From contig BDIU01000133.1 of NCBI GenBank assembly GCA_002118135.1, positions 248,001 to 312,000 on the forward strand: a stretch of DNA of 64,000 nt. Direction: 5' to 3'. Under the pieces are notes generated by a model. The model searched no databases. It saw only the letters and a list, made by a program, of their open reading frames with translations, and had not been told where the DNA came from. Positions 47,701 to 58,800 of the stretch are shown here, piece by piece (position 1 is the first letter of the stretch; each line of letters opens with the position of its first letter). The position numbers and the translations under genes are program-made. This DNA is from Trebouxia sp. TZW2008 (taxonomy: Eukaryota > Chlorophyta > Trebouxiophyceae > Trebouxiales > Trebouxiaceae).

Positions 47701-49315
47701 TCCTCTGGAGCAGCGGCACCTGCAGCGGCACCAGCTAAGAAGCAGGCAGCAAATGCCAGCAGGAAGAAGAGTCAAGGAGACAAGGCGCAGCAGGCTCAGC
47801 ATGCACAGCAGGCCCAGCAGGCGCCTGCTGCTCAGCGCAGCCAACAATCTGCAGAGGATCATGCCCTTGCAGGTGATGTCAGACTGTTATTGCGGCAACG
47901 ATTCCATGATTATAGTGTGCTCCTTGTGGCTTGTAAAAATTCCAGAGTTCCATGCCAGTTGGCCACTTTCATGCCGGGGCGATAGCAAACAAACAGCAGC
48001 AAGCACCAAGTTGTGGTAAAGAGTTGTTGTTGACATTTTGTTGGCTGCACAGAAATGGTCTGACAACACACGCATGCACCTCAGTCTTCAAAGCACGATC
48101 TGTTTCAGCTGGAGCTGGCATTTCGCAAACCTACGCCTCAGAGTCAGACCTGTAGAGCCTCGCTGCCACTGTCATTGTCACAGCCACAACAGTTGATGCT
48201 GTTGCTGTCTCTGCAGATGGTCATACATTATCCTGCTGGTGCTGTTGCTCTCTGCAAAGGTGACTGAAGCACACATGCATGAGCTTTGACATCAGATCAG
48301 ACCCTCCAGAAGTCTTGCCACCTTGACGATCATCATCAAACTGAGCATTGCTAGAATGACAGATCGGTGAGTCTTCATGTGGTGTTTCCTGTTGTACAGA
48401 GCACAGTCAGGATGATTGAAGAGCTTATGAGGCTGAGCTGGCAGCGCGGGAAAGGGCCCTAGGGCCAGATCACCCAGATGTGGCAAAGTCCCTGACTAAC
48501 ATAGCCATCCTGTACAACTTGCGCACGGATTTTGCCAAGGAGTGATTGATCAGTGAGTCTTCAGATCGTATTGTTGTCATGCAGAGCACAGTCAGGAAGA
48601 CCCAAGAGCTTATGAGGCTGAGCTGGCAGCAAGGGAAAGGGCTCTAGGGCCAGATCACCCAGATGTGGCGGAGTCCCTGACTAACATAGCCATCCTGTAC
48701 AACCAACGCATGGACTTTGCAAAGGCTCAGCCATTGTATGAGCGTGCCTTGCGCATATATGAGAAGACCAGAGGGCCTGACCATGCTGATGTTGCGCACT
48801 GTCTCACGGACTTAGCTGTTCTACACCTTGAACAGGTGAGCTCCCATAACCCAATCTGGCTCAACAGAGTGTCATTGCTTAGTGTCTTGCCTACACAGTG
48901 CTGGGGCTGCTGTTTCTGCCTCAACATTGCACAGTCCGACTTCATTCCTGTGCTCCCAAAAGTCCCTGCAGGTTACTAACATGCCTTTCTAGTGAAGGAC
49001 GCAGTTCTTGTACACACAGAAAGTCACTTCTTGAACTCTACTTTGCCAGCATAGACAAATTGTGGCGGCTTCTTGGTTTGCTGAGCAGGTATGCGCATGC
49101 TGTCTTGTGCTTCTGATGGGAGACCAGCAGCTCTACTGCGTGCAAGGCACTATGCCAGAAATGCTTAAGAAGTATGTATGTTGATTTTGCAGGGTCGAGA
49201 TGATGTGGGTAGGCCTCTACTGCAGAGAGCCTATGATATCCAGCTGAAAGCCCTTGGCCCAAATCATCCTGATGTGTTGGCCATTGCTGATGTGCTGAAC
49301 AGTGAGAATGATTAA
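41758..49315 (+). CDS. CEP104: CEP104 ciliary-tip protein fused to TPR repeats
   Basis: CEP104 (FAP256 in Chlamydomonas) caps ciliary microtubule plus ends. Exons: 41758-41811, 41877-41944, 42018-42105, 42214-42435, 42625-~42933, ~43430-43586, 44073-44233, 44814-44990, 45166-45455, 45932-46053, 46481-46769, 47569-47872, 48585-48835, 49193-49315; only the exon 5-6 junction is unresolved. The N-terminal jellyroll has ARELLFHSPQTRGWQSPRFC, RLGYLSFNSNERTGHQAREL and NKLNIYNQVGIIALN. A coiled coil follows (REINRHKEAAVAKEDYDEAK), then a Ser/Pro linker and a TOG-like helical array (LREAAMMSTEKVL, LLPVLIDKAGDNNSRIRD, VKVTLLLYSKVGPSVQKYL). Instead of the zinc fingers of animal CEP104, the last two exons encode kinesin-light-chain-like TPRs (AARERALGPDHPDVAESLTN, AQPLYERALRIYEKTRGPDH). 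Phase 1 matches at the fusion junction. TGTAA at 49341 marks the 3' end. Confidence 0.85.
44450..44800 (+). repeat. Two decayed copies of CEP104 exon 8
   Basis: 44465-44600 and 44630-44780 repeat the exon at 44814 (CACCAGGACTTTACAGGGAGGAC...). The nearer copy is ~80% similar, has a TGA after QACDN, and keeps CAG acceptor and CACTGCCTGA; the farther one is heavily decayed. Spacing is ~180 bp. Confidence 0.85.
46085..46145 (+). repeat. Copy of CEP104 exon 10 end
   Basis: GATGGACAGCGCTGGGGACAAGAAGTTCTGTATCTGC repeats ATTGACAAGGCTGGAGACAACAACTCTCGTATCAGGTCTG at the exon end. It lies downstream of the donor. Confidence 0.65.
46990..47480 (+). repeat. Three extra copies of CEP104 exon 12 start
   Basis: Copies with GATGTCAACCCCAAGAT-AAAGAGC at 47035, 47219 and 47415 precede the true exon (same motif at 47602); units are 184, 196 and 187 bp. 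The nearest copy is fully open from its TTCAG acceptor (VGPSVQKYLPEDVNSKIKEQ) until a stop after 40 codons. Copies 1 and 2 have a stop or frameshift. Confidence 0.92.
48405..48550 (+). repeat. Copy of the CEP104 TPR exon start
   Basis: Repeats the exon at 48585 (TACAGAGCACAGTCAGGA-GA...GCTTATGAGGCTGAGCTGGCAG) with ~90% identity. A TGA early in the frame and another after DFAKE inactivate it. Spacing ~175 bp. Confidence 0.92.
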
Positions 49316-51726
49316 ATGAAGTCATGCACCTGTCAAGTCTTGTAATTTTGCTTGTGTGCGTTTGGTCACCGTGTCAGTGTCTGCTTCCAGTGTCATTGTG
49401 CTTTGCTGGCTAAGATTGTCAGACACAAAACTGTGTGGAGAATCGTTGTATACCAGTCTGCTCAGCACGTCTGTCATTGTAAAGTGCTCATTATTGAGTC
49501 ATGAGACACAGTGTGACGTTTAGCTTAAAACGTTCAGCATGCCATTGAAAAGAACATATTTCAGGTCATTGTGAGCGCACATGCTTTAGCTCCCCACCTG
49601 AAGCTGAGATGACTTACGATTGGATGCGTTTTGTGAGCAAAAGCTACATGTGGATGAGCTGGTTTCTGCTGTTGCACAACCACTATGTAGCTGACACTGT
49701 GCGTGCATTCACGTGAAAGGTTTGTTGCTTCGGTATATCAGCAGCATGAATCTCAGGGCCACTGCCAAGCGCAATGCTCAAGCTTGCCTATTTTAGAGCA
49801 CATCCGCAGCAACTGCAACAGACTGGCAGGCGTTACGTATGCCCTGGAGTGCAGCATGGTGTTGGCCTAGCACGAAAGTCAATTCACTGGGTCTTACTGC
49901 TATAGTTCAACAGGCGTCATGTTCAGTGCTGTTGGGCACAAGTTGCATTGCATCCTGAGGCTAGCAGATGTGGACATCAGATTTGGAACGGAAATTGGTC
50001 AATATGCACGTTCGTCCCTCACAAGTTCATCAAACAACATGACTTGATGCAAAACTGGCATCACAACAGAATGACGCTTCCACAGACTAATGTGTCTTTA
50101 GCAATATCCTGTCTGCGCTAGAACCAACATTCAACTTTCAGAATCAACTTTCAAACCAAGTTGCAGGCATGTTAACTCATATGTCCACACTGAAGTGCAT
50201 GCTATTGTCCCCTTTGGGCTTGAGCACAATATTATGGGGCACAGTGACAGCCCATGACCAGGAGGCTGCTGTTCAAGGTGTGTTCAGGCGAGGCAAGCAT
50301 ATATCTGAGGCCCTGCACAGCAACAGCGTTCTGACAAACCCTGCAGCAGGAAAATTAGGTGCTGATGCAGAAGTACAAGCAGCTCATCAGCTCACCTTTG
50401 GTGATGGACCTTGTGGGTTGAATAGCTGGCCCCTTGCCCTGTTGTTGCCATGATGGTGCAGCTCATCTTGTTTCACACCTGCAATGCAAGTATATAAGTT
50501 GAATCCTCAGATTGGACAATGGTGCATGTTATTGTGCTACGCATAGCAAGACTGTCAAAACGTTGCTGATGTAGCAAATCAGAGCAGCAAAATGCCACGA
50601 TGAAGAATGCTCTGAAAGGGACTTTACTGCTGTTTGCAAAGCTGTACAAGCGGGGCGCAGTGCATGCACAAACACCCTTACCTTCATTGCACTTATTTGT
50701 CGTACCCAGCATGTTGAAAGTCTTGAGCCATCAAGTCTTGCATATAGCGCTTGCATTTAAGCGACGGGTAAGAGTGATTGAAACATACCCCCCTGAACGC
50801 TACATGACTTCATTGAAGGTCATCGGGCTTCTTGTTGAGTAGACGAATCTACCAAGCCAAAAGGGCTCCGTAGACCGATCCTGGACATTGTATTGCTACC
50901 TGCAACACTGATCAGGCATGACCTTGAGTAGCAAAATGACGTCGCATGCTGCAGGGCAGGAGAATGTAACAAAACAGAATTTTGTTGTTATTGAAGTGGT
51001 CTACAGCCACCTGAACCAACAACTTTTTGTGAGGCATACACAAGCAAGGAATCACCTTTAGTGTACTTGAATTGGAAACGTGTTGCACACAGAAGGCTGG
51101 CATGTAGCGCTCGCATTAAAGCGGCGGTCTAGGTGGTTGAGAAACACCCCCCTGAGCACTACGTGGCTTCGTCGAAGGTCATTGGGCTTCTGGTTGAGTA
51201 GACGGATCCACCAAGCCGAAAGGGCTCGGTGGACCGGGCCTGGACACTGTGTACACTGCTGTCATACCGCTGCAAGTGGTGATGGGGACTGTTGGTGTGA
51301 TGCAGACATAAGCAAGCTTACCTTGGGTGTACGTACCTGGTATACTTACCTTGGAACTCTTGAGCATACAAGTCTTGCATGTAGCGCCCGCATTTAAGCG
51401 ACGGGTAAGAGTGATTGAAAAATACCCCCCTGAACGCTACATGACTTCGTCGAAGGTCATCAGGCTTCTGGTTGAGTCGACGAGTCCACCAAACCGAGAG
51501 GGCTCGGTAGACCGTTCTTGAACATTGTGTGCATAGCTGTGATTTCGCTGAAAGTGTGTAACGGGACTGCCGGTTATGCTCACTTTGCCAGTGCATGTAG
51601 TACCTACTTTCAAGGGCGCTAGCGATCGTGCAGGGCGCTTGACGGGCCGAAAGCAAAAAGTCCCCATGGGCTGCTGCACTGCTCGCATCGCAGCGTTGAA
51701 TTCTGACGCCTAGCAAACGGCCAAGG
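49316..51726. other. Gene-poor 2.4-kb intergenic region
   Basis: Starts with the CEP104 TGTAA signal. 49400-50700 shows no recognisable gene; a 94-codon frame at 50169-50453 has no domain. The right half holds three copies of a ~150-bp element, listed separately. Confidence 0.5.
50721..51533. repeat. Three copies of a ~150-bp structured element
   Basis: Copies at 50721-50891, 51101-51253 and 51361-51533. Shared blocks include GTAGCGC-CGCATTTAAGCG, ACCCCCCTGAACGCTACATGAC, TTCGTCGAAGGTCAT-GGCTTCTG and the AGGGCTCGGTAGACCG end. Two internal inverted repeats (ATGACTTCG/CGAAGGTCAT and ACCGAG/CTCGGT) could fold as hairpins. Minus-strand reading gives an open frame across copy 3 with a possible donor at its end, so it could instead be a duplicated exon of an unrecognised gene. 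Confidence 0.75.
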
Positions 51727-54700
51727 ATGAAGCGCACCGCTGCGCTGTGCAAGACCGCAGCCGTTCTTCAAGCGACGTCATCGCATGTTGAAATCTTGCA
51801 GCGGGCTTGGCAGCGTTGTCACATGCGAGATGCAGTCAAAGCCTTCAGCGCCAAGGCTGACGATACTGATGGTGATTTACTTTGCCATCGGCTTCTGTGC
51901 ACATGCAGGCTGTATACAGAAGATTGTACGTGTTGCTCGCCTATTGAAGTTTGGTGATTTTTAGGTGATAAAGCAGCACCAGGCAGTCGCGGTTCCTGGC
52001 GAGATTGGGTGGAACAGCAGTTGTCAGGTGACGAAGTTTCATGTCTTGCCGGCATTTAGTTGGAGTTCAAGCTTGTCTCTGTGCAAAGTCTGCTCACAGT
52101 CGTCACGCAGTGGCTGATCTGTGCAGGCATCGACAAGGCAGCTCTCACCCAGGAACAGCAGACTGCAGCACGCCAACTGCAAAATCGACAAGCCCACCAG
52201 TCCCAGCCTCCTGAACGTTCGCAGTTCCAGGATAGATTGCAGGCTGAGCAGTCAGCTGATCAACCACCAGCAGATGCCCAAGCTCCACAGCAATCAGCTC
52301 AAGCTGCTGCAGCAACAGAAGAGCAAGCTTCTGATGCATTTCAAAGCCCAGCAGCATCACAAGTTGAGTCTGCCACAGAACAGCAAGCTTTTGACGCCCC
52401 TCAGTCCCCAGCAACATCACAGCTTGAGTCCCCTGCAGACAAGACTTCACCTGTAGAAGATCTAGACATGCCTGATGGCACCCCACACCCCAAAGTCCTA
52501 GAGCGACCTGTATCAGAGCTATCAGCAGCAGAGCCTGCAGAGCCTCCTGAGCAGTCACAGCAACCCCCACCAGCAATTCAAAAGCCCCCTGCACCTGACT
52601 TGAACAACCTGTCAGATCTGTCAGTTGACGAGCGGGTGGACATCTTCCTGAAAGCTATCAGGCAAGACTGCTTCACACCAAAAGCACTCTCACAGCTCTG
52701 GAGAAGGAAACGCATTTCTTGCATCTTGCGTGCCAGCAAATACACTGGACATGTCGTTTGCTTGCACTGCACTGCCACGTCAAGAGTTCGGGACTCTTGT
52801 ATTGCTGCGCTTATCAAACAGTGCATAGCTGTGTCTTTGGGATGTCAATAAGCTGACAGCACTCAACGCTGTCTTGCAGCGTGGAGCAGAATCTCATTCA
52901 TGACATTGCCACAGCGTACTTCATTGTCTTTAATGAGCTAAGATTCACCCTTTTGCCATGCATAGCACCAAGCGCAAAGACATGTTGTTGTCAAGCAACT
53001 GTGCTGACAGCAATACAAGCTGTCTGGCAGCCTGAAGTGGAATCATGCTGAGCATTCTGCCAGCTATATAGCGCCTTGTCTTATAAACCTCTCAAGGGGA
53101 CCTTCTGGACTGCATGTGAAAGACCTTTACAATCTTCATGACGCAGTCCTGGCAGGAAGAGTCAAAGCTGGGATCAAAGGACTGGCTCTTGTTGACCATG
53201 CTCTTATTGTCTGCAGTAGACTGCACATCAATGTGTCTTGCGTAAGCTCTGACTTCCTTCCAGCACTTCCTTCCAGCACTCCCTTCAAGCTTGGTGTTCC
53301 TTGTGCTATCCTAAAATAGACAGCTTTGGATGTACTCAACAGATTTGATGAGGCGTGGATCTCTCATGAGACATGTCGTGGGGCATCACCAAATCAGTTA
53401 TAATGATCTATGATCTGCTATGTGTTTCTGAGTCCAACTGCCCATGGTGACCGCCAAGAATTGCCAAGTTGATCAGATTGACCGCAATCCCACTCATGGC
53501 CAGAATGAACATGAGCTTGCCATATACACGCTCTGGATAAAACTTGTGCGCTTACAATGACAGGAACAGAAGCTGGGAGCAGACCACTGGGCACCCAGTA
53601 GTGCAAGCAGAGGAGGACACCTATGGGTTGCGCCTCCCACCTTCTGGTTATACTGAGCTTGGGGCTGTTAGCCAGGGCAGGGGCCAAGGGCAGATGCTGA
53701 ACCCAATGTGAGACAGCTTGTAGTTGTGACTTTGTGACCCAGAGGTGGGCCTCCCTCTTCTGGAACTTGTGTAGTGCTGTGAGACAGCTTGTAGTTGTGA
53801 CTTGTAAGTGACAGTTGTGAAGGCAGATATTGTTGTGCGCACCTTCTAATCTGGACAGAGCTATGACCCAGAGGTGTATTTCTCTTGGAATGTTTCTCAA
53901 CCTTTCTAGTCACTGTCCCATCGCCCGGAAAGATTCAAAGACAGAAAGTGATCCCCCTTTTTGGACAAAGAGAGCTTGTAGGCGTGACTTTGTGGCTTGT
54001 AAGTGACAGCTGTGGGACTAGCTGTTGTTGTGTGCAGTCCGCTGCTCAAGGGCATGCATTCCTCAGACAATTCAGCCGGTATTTGTGACCAATTCCGTAT
54101 CATTCTATTTTCAGCAGAGCTGTGACCCAGAGATATGCAACAGACTCATACATTTTCCTTGTACACATCAATGATGTTTTGGCAGAAAGGGATAATGCAG
54201 CATTATATGTGGTTGTGGGCTTTGTGGCTTGATTTTGGCCTTTGTGGGCGAGGCTGCTGCTGACCCTCCCAGCTGCCGAAATGCATGCATTATACAGGTG
54301 ACTGGATCATCCTTGTTCAAGCTGTCTTGTCCAATCATAGAGCGAACTGGTTGGAGACAGTTGATTGCTGCTGTACGTACCTAGATGGGCCTGCTGAGCC
54401 TGCCTAGCCCACGTTTACAATGAATGAATGAATNNNNNNNNNNNNNNNNNNNNAATGAATGAATGAATGAATGAATGAATGAATGAATGAATGAATGAAT
54501 GAATGAATGAATGAGCCCGTACCATGTGTGTCTGTGGCTGCATTAGCAGCTTGACAACAGTATACTGGCAACCAGGCTTCTGACGGCCTGTCTATGGTCC
54601 CTTGCAGTCTGGCATGTATACATTGTGACATCCAGTAGCACTGTTTTGTGTCATGGCTTGAAGGCTGGAATGACAGCATTGTTTTGTGCCAAAATGCAGC

Positions 54701-55480
54701 TTGTCATCTGTTCCTGTATCACCTTGCAAAGCTGTTGCAAGTCTGTTAGCCAAAACAGTGTTTGCACATTTGCGCCGCAAAACAACAAGACACAAACCAA
54801 ACAAAAGCAAAGCAAAGTTTGTGTGCAGGATTTGTTGCCAAGTGGCACATCAGCAGCACGTCGTGCCCCAATACAGACAGTCACTCCCACCAAGCAGGCT
54901 CTCACCAATAAGCAAGTGCTAGCCCAGGCAGACTTCAGAAATGTGTCTTTCCTGAATTCCTTTGTGAGCGATGGCGGTCAGATTGAGGCCAGGAGCAAAA
55001 CAAAGCTTCAGTCAAAGGTGCATAGGCATCTGGCTAGGCAAATCAAGACAGCCCGCGTAATGGCTTTACTGCCACATTCAGGTAGCTTCTTGTTGCAGCA
55101 CACTTGACACAAGCAAGCCGTCGCACATGCTGCATAAGCACCATCATCATCATCATCAATATGAGAGCCAATTTTGTTTGCTTTGCGTTGTGTATTGCAA
55201 ATACACTGGTCGTGGCGCCAGCCGTGTGCAGCGTTTCACTTTTGACCATGATCAACTACACTCACACTGTAACACGACAGGGGAGTGACCCTTTGCGTAG
55301 TCACATGTCAGTGTAGGCATCAGATGTGCTAAACATCATTGACGCCTTGCAGGACGAGCTCAAGAGTTCAAAGATGATTCTGGTGAATTGAGCGATGATG
55401 ACTTTGATCCTGAGGGAGAAATCGATGATACCAGGCCAAACTTCATGAAACTATTGAAGTCACAATACAACAATGACTAG
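51727..55480 (+). CDS. bS18-type ribosomal protein, probably mitochondrial
   Basis: Well-supported exons: 51727-51871, 51965-52027, 52127 to ~52720, ~54819-55081 and 55352-55480. Phases match for 1-2, 2-3 and the last pair; the middle (52720-54818) is unresolved. The last two exons give bS18: ALTNKQVLAQADFRNVSFL, FVSDGGQIEARSKTKLQSKV and HRHLARQIKTARVMALLPH, which bind 16S-type rRNA in the small subunit. An acidic C-terminal tail follows (SDDDFDPEGEIDD). The first exon (MKRTAALCKTAAVLQATSSH...) is basic and amphipathic, like a mitochondrial presequence. Green plastids normally encode their own bS18, so the mitochondrion is the likely site. Exon 3 is a ~200-residue Gln/Ala/Pro-rich insertion not known in bS18. 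Two separate genes (51727-52850 and bS18) remain possible. Confidence 0.6.
53720..54110 (+). repeat. Degenerate tandem repeats in the bS18 intron
   Basis: AGCTTGTAG-TGTGACTT-GTAAGTGACAG-TGTG blocks recur near 53720, 53783 and 53968, with GACCCAGAGGTG blocks at 53738 and 53863. Probably donor-side copies of an exon that could not be identified. Confidence 0.6.
54330..54513 (+). mobile_element. Dispersed short element, copy E, with (AATG)n tail
   Basis: ACTGGTTGGAGACAGTTGATTGCTGCTGTACGTACCTAGATGGGCCTGCTGAGCCTGCC, followed directly by a long AATG tetranucleotide tract. The tail contains an assembly gap of 20 N (54434-54453). Tail plus shared body suggests a short retroposon. Confidence 0.8.
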
Positions 55481-55898
55481 CTATCTTAATGTGTTCTCTC
55501 TCAAGAGAGAGAGGGTACTTGTGCGCCTAAGCACACTGCCTCACCAGCTTTGTTGTATGACAGCCGCAACAGCGCAATTTGAGTATGCATATGATAAATG
55601 ATCACAGCTGAGACATTGATTGCATTTGAGTGCAAGCAAAACAAGCATCAGTGTCATGGTGTTGGCCACCCTCATGCCTTTTTCTTTTGGTCATAGGTTG
55701 AGGCTATTGACTCTCAGATACTGGCGTGCCCAAGTGACCTTCAAGTCTCAGACAGGGCATGGCCTGCATGGCAGCTATGACCTGCTCTTGTCTGGCGACA
55801 AACTGCATTTGCGCTCAGGCAAGGCAATCATCAGTGTAATGATGTTGGTCACATATATCCTTTTCCTTTAGTCATGATCAGCACAAAATGCATACGGG
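55481..55898. other. Tail-to-tail region with a copy of the coiled-coil gene end
   Basis: Between the bS18 stop and the coiled-coil stop. 55710-55800 repeats the end of the last coiled-coil exon (GCCTGCATGGCAGCTATGAC-TG), downstream of it in transcription. Confidence 0.6.
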
Positions 55899-58800
55899 TT
55901 ATCGACTGTCAGATGGACGAGGTGACATAGCCTGCATGGCAGCTATGACTTGTTCCTGTCTTGAGACCTGCTCGACCTGTTCTGCATACTTTCGCTTCAG
56001 ACTTTCCATTTGCTGCAGCATGGTGTCAATGTCTGCATCGTGTTTGGCTGTCTTGCTGGTGCGTTGCAACTTCTGAAGCTCCTCTTGCAAGGTGGCAATC
56101 AGTTTGTCATCTGTTGTGCTCTTGTCCAACAGCACACCTAGCTTCTCCTTCAAGCTCTTCACCTGGCAACCATGCAATCAGCTGATAGGCTATTACACAG
56201 GAAAGCTAGCGCAAAAGGCACTTCTCGATGCACAGGCAATGAGATGGCACCAAATGCAGTGCCGCCTCAAGTGCATGCATCCTGCAAAGATACGTGCAAA
56301 ACAGCAATGTTTGTCGAAAGCCTTGTAATGGGCTGGAGGCTGTAAATTTGCCAAGGCAGGAGCGCAAGTGTGGTATTGGTCTTGATGTCACAGCCCACTG
56401 GCTTTGCCGAGCAAATGGAAATGCATATAAGACCTGTGATGTAAGCTCTCCCACAGAGCATCATATATCACGGCTCACATGCTTCACAGTCAACTCTTGC
56501 TTGTTGGGCAAACAACAGGCATGACAGAAATATCAATGTAAACACAGCAAAACAGGGCACAATGCTGCTGTATATACCTCCTGCTCCAGCATGCTTTTCC
56601 TGGCAGTCACTTTGTCCAGCTTCTGTGTGAGCGCCTGCTGCGCTAAGGCTGATGCAGCAGCATCACTCTTCAGTTTGTCCAGCTCCTTCAGACGATCTCC
56701 CTTGATGCTGTCTATGGCCCGTCTGTGGTCAGTCTCATATTTGGCTGTCAATGTGCCTGCTGGCATGCCCTGCAACAGCACAATCAAGAGATGGTCTGTC
56801 TTCAGCTGATTGCACCTGGGTCTTGTCTTTAGGATGAATGGGAGTAGGACTTGGGCTTTGATCTGAGAAAGACTTGTGGCAGTTGCCCTTGATGCTGTCT
56901 ATGGCTCTCCTGTGGGCAGTCTGATACCTGGCTGTCAGTGTGCCTGCTGGCGTGCCCTGCAACAGCATGCCTGCAAGGTGGTCGACGTTCATCTTATTGC
57001 ATCCACGTTTGGAATTCATCTTGATTTGCCTTGGATTGTGCTGGTAGGCACATTTGGTCTCATGCCTGGCTGTGAGCATGCCTACTGGCAAGCCCTGGGA
57101 CAGCATGATGGCCAGAAGTCACGTCTTCAACTGGCTGCATCCGTGTCTGATGCAAAAACCAAAACCTGCTGTTCTGACTGACAGCCAACACGACCTGTCA
57201 ATGCAAATCTGATAAAAGTTTGAGAGTGATCATGCAGCCTGACTGGACTGACCCATTGCTGCTGTGGTGCATACATGTTGGTCTTGAGCAGACTGGCTGC
57301 TAAGCAGAGACTGTGACTGCTGTCCTTTGCTGATTACAACCAAAAAAGTGCAGGAGGGCTGGCCTGTGCTTACTTCTTTTTTTGCTGATCTGCATTGGGC
57401 AGGCTGATCTACCAGGCAGAGACGGACTAGTGTCCATTGCACTTTGCTGGAGGTAGCATGGCTGCGACTGTTCAGTCTGACTGACCTGAGCTTGCTGCAA
57501 CTCGTGGATCTTGGTCTTGAGCAGGCTGATCTGCTGCGCTCGCCCCCGCCAGTCACCGCCCTCCAAAGCTTTGCTGAGAGGGGTATCCTCACCTAGCTCT
57601 TTGGCCAGTGCCCTTGCCAGCTTCTCCTTTTCAGCCTTGAACAAATTTGCCTGCAAGACTTTGAAACTGGACTCGTGCAATTTCAATGTCTGTGAAGAAT
57701 GTGCATGGGAGACATCTTGTACAGCAACATGATATAAAGCTCAGATTTGACGCACATATCATTTTCCCTTCACAATAAGCCAGCTCCTTGGTCAGTAAGC
57801 TTGCCAGCTTCTCCTTTCACTGTTGGACAGATTTGCTTGCAACAAACCAAGCGCGGGGTCATGCATGTGCGAGAGCAAGTGCATACTGATTGGGGTCTAT
57901 CTTTGCGTGTTCCTGACTTACACGCGTGTTCCTGACTTACACTTGCTATGTGCAAGCAATGGTGATTGGAATGCACTGCCAGTCAAAGCTACGACTGGTT
58001 TGGTTCAGCATTTTCTCCAGGCTGCCCTGTTGTGGCTCAGGACATACCATACATTAGAATCTGGCCTGCAGAGAACTCATAGGCCTGGGAGCAATCATGC
58101 AGAGACTGGTGCCAGTGAGGGCACCATTCAGACCAAAAACAATAATGGATATTGACAAATCCCCCTCAAATTGACTGACTGCAGCATAAGGGAAGGTCCT
58201 GGCCTCAGAAGTTGACTGGTTGCAGTGACACAGCGACAGCACCAAACTTGGTGACTACAGCAACAAAGAGGAGGACCTTGAACTCTGACTGGTTGCAGCG
58301 GTCCAGAGCAGCCTCATACTTGGCTTTCCAGGAGGCACAGTCCTTCTGTGCTGTCTCTGCTGCGGCAGCTGCCTGTTCTACAATGCCCCTACACACTGCC
58401 TCTACACTCTGCAGCAAACAGAGCTCATAGCCCACACATAGCACACGCACTTGCTGTGATTCACATGTGTTGGGCAGAGGCAAGACAACCTTGTGTTGCT
58501 GAAATTACGACAGTTTCGAGTGCTGAGTACAGGCAATGCATTATGGACCAGGACAGTGTCAACACAGACTGCATTCACGCTCTGCAGCAAAAGGTGCGGA
58601 TTGTCAGCATACAGCAGCCGATGTTTGCAGTGTTCACGCCCACAGAAGTGCTGAATGCATGCAATCATTTGGCTTCTATATTGTGGGCAGGGAACATACA
58701 CAAGCTGTAAGGCCATTGATGCCAGCAGGTCATCAGGAAGACTTGCCTGTGGATCTGTAGTGCCAGCCTGAGGGACTGTTTCAATGAGCTTGGCCGTCTG

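Noticed and set aside
47555..48019. 154-codon alternative frame over CEP104 exon 12
   Set aside because: The other frame has the CEP104 motif VGPSVQKYLPEDVN and fits the splice phases.
50169..50453. 94-codon plus frame in the gene-poor region
   Set aside because: No recognisable domain or splice context; base composition like the surrounding non-coding DNA.
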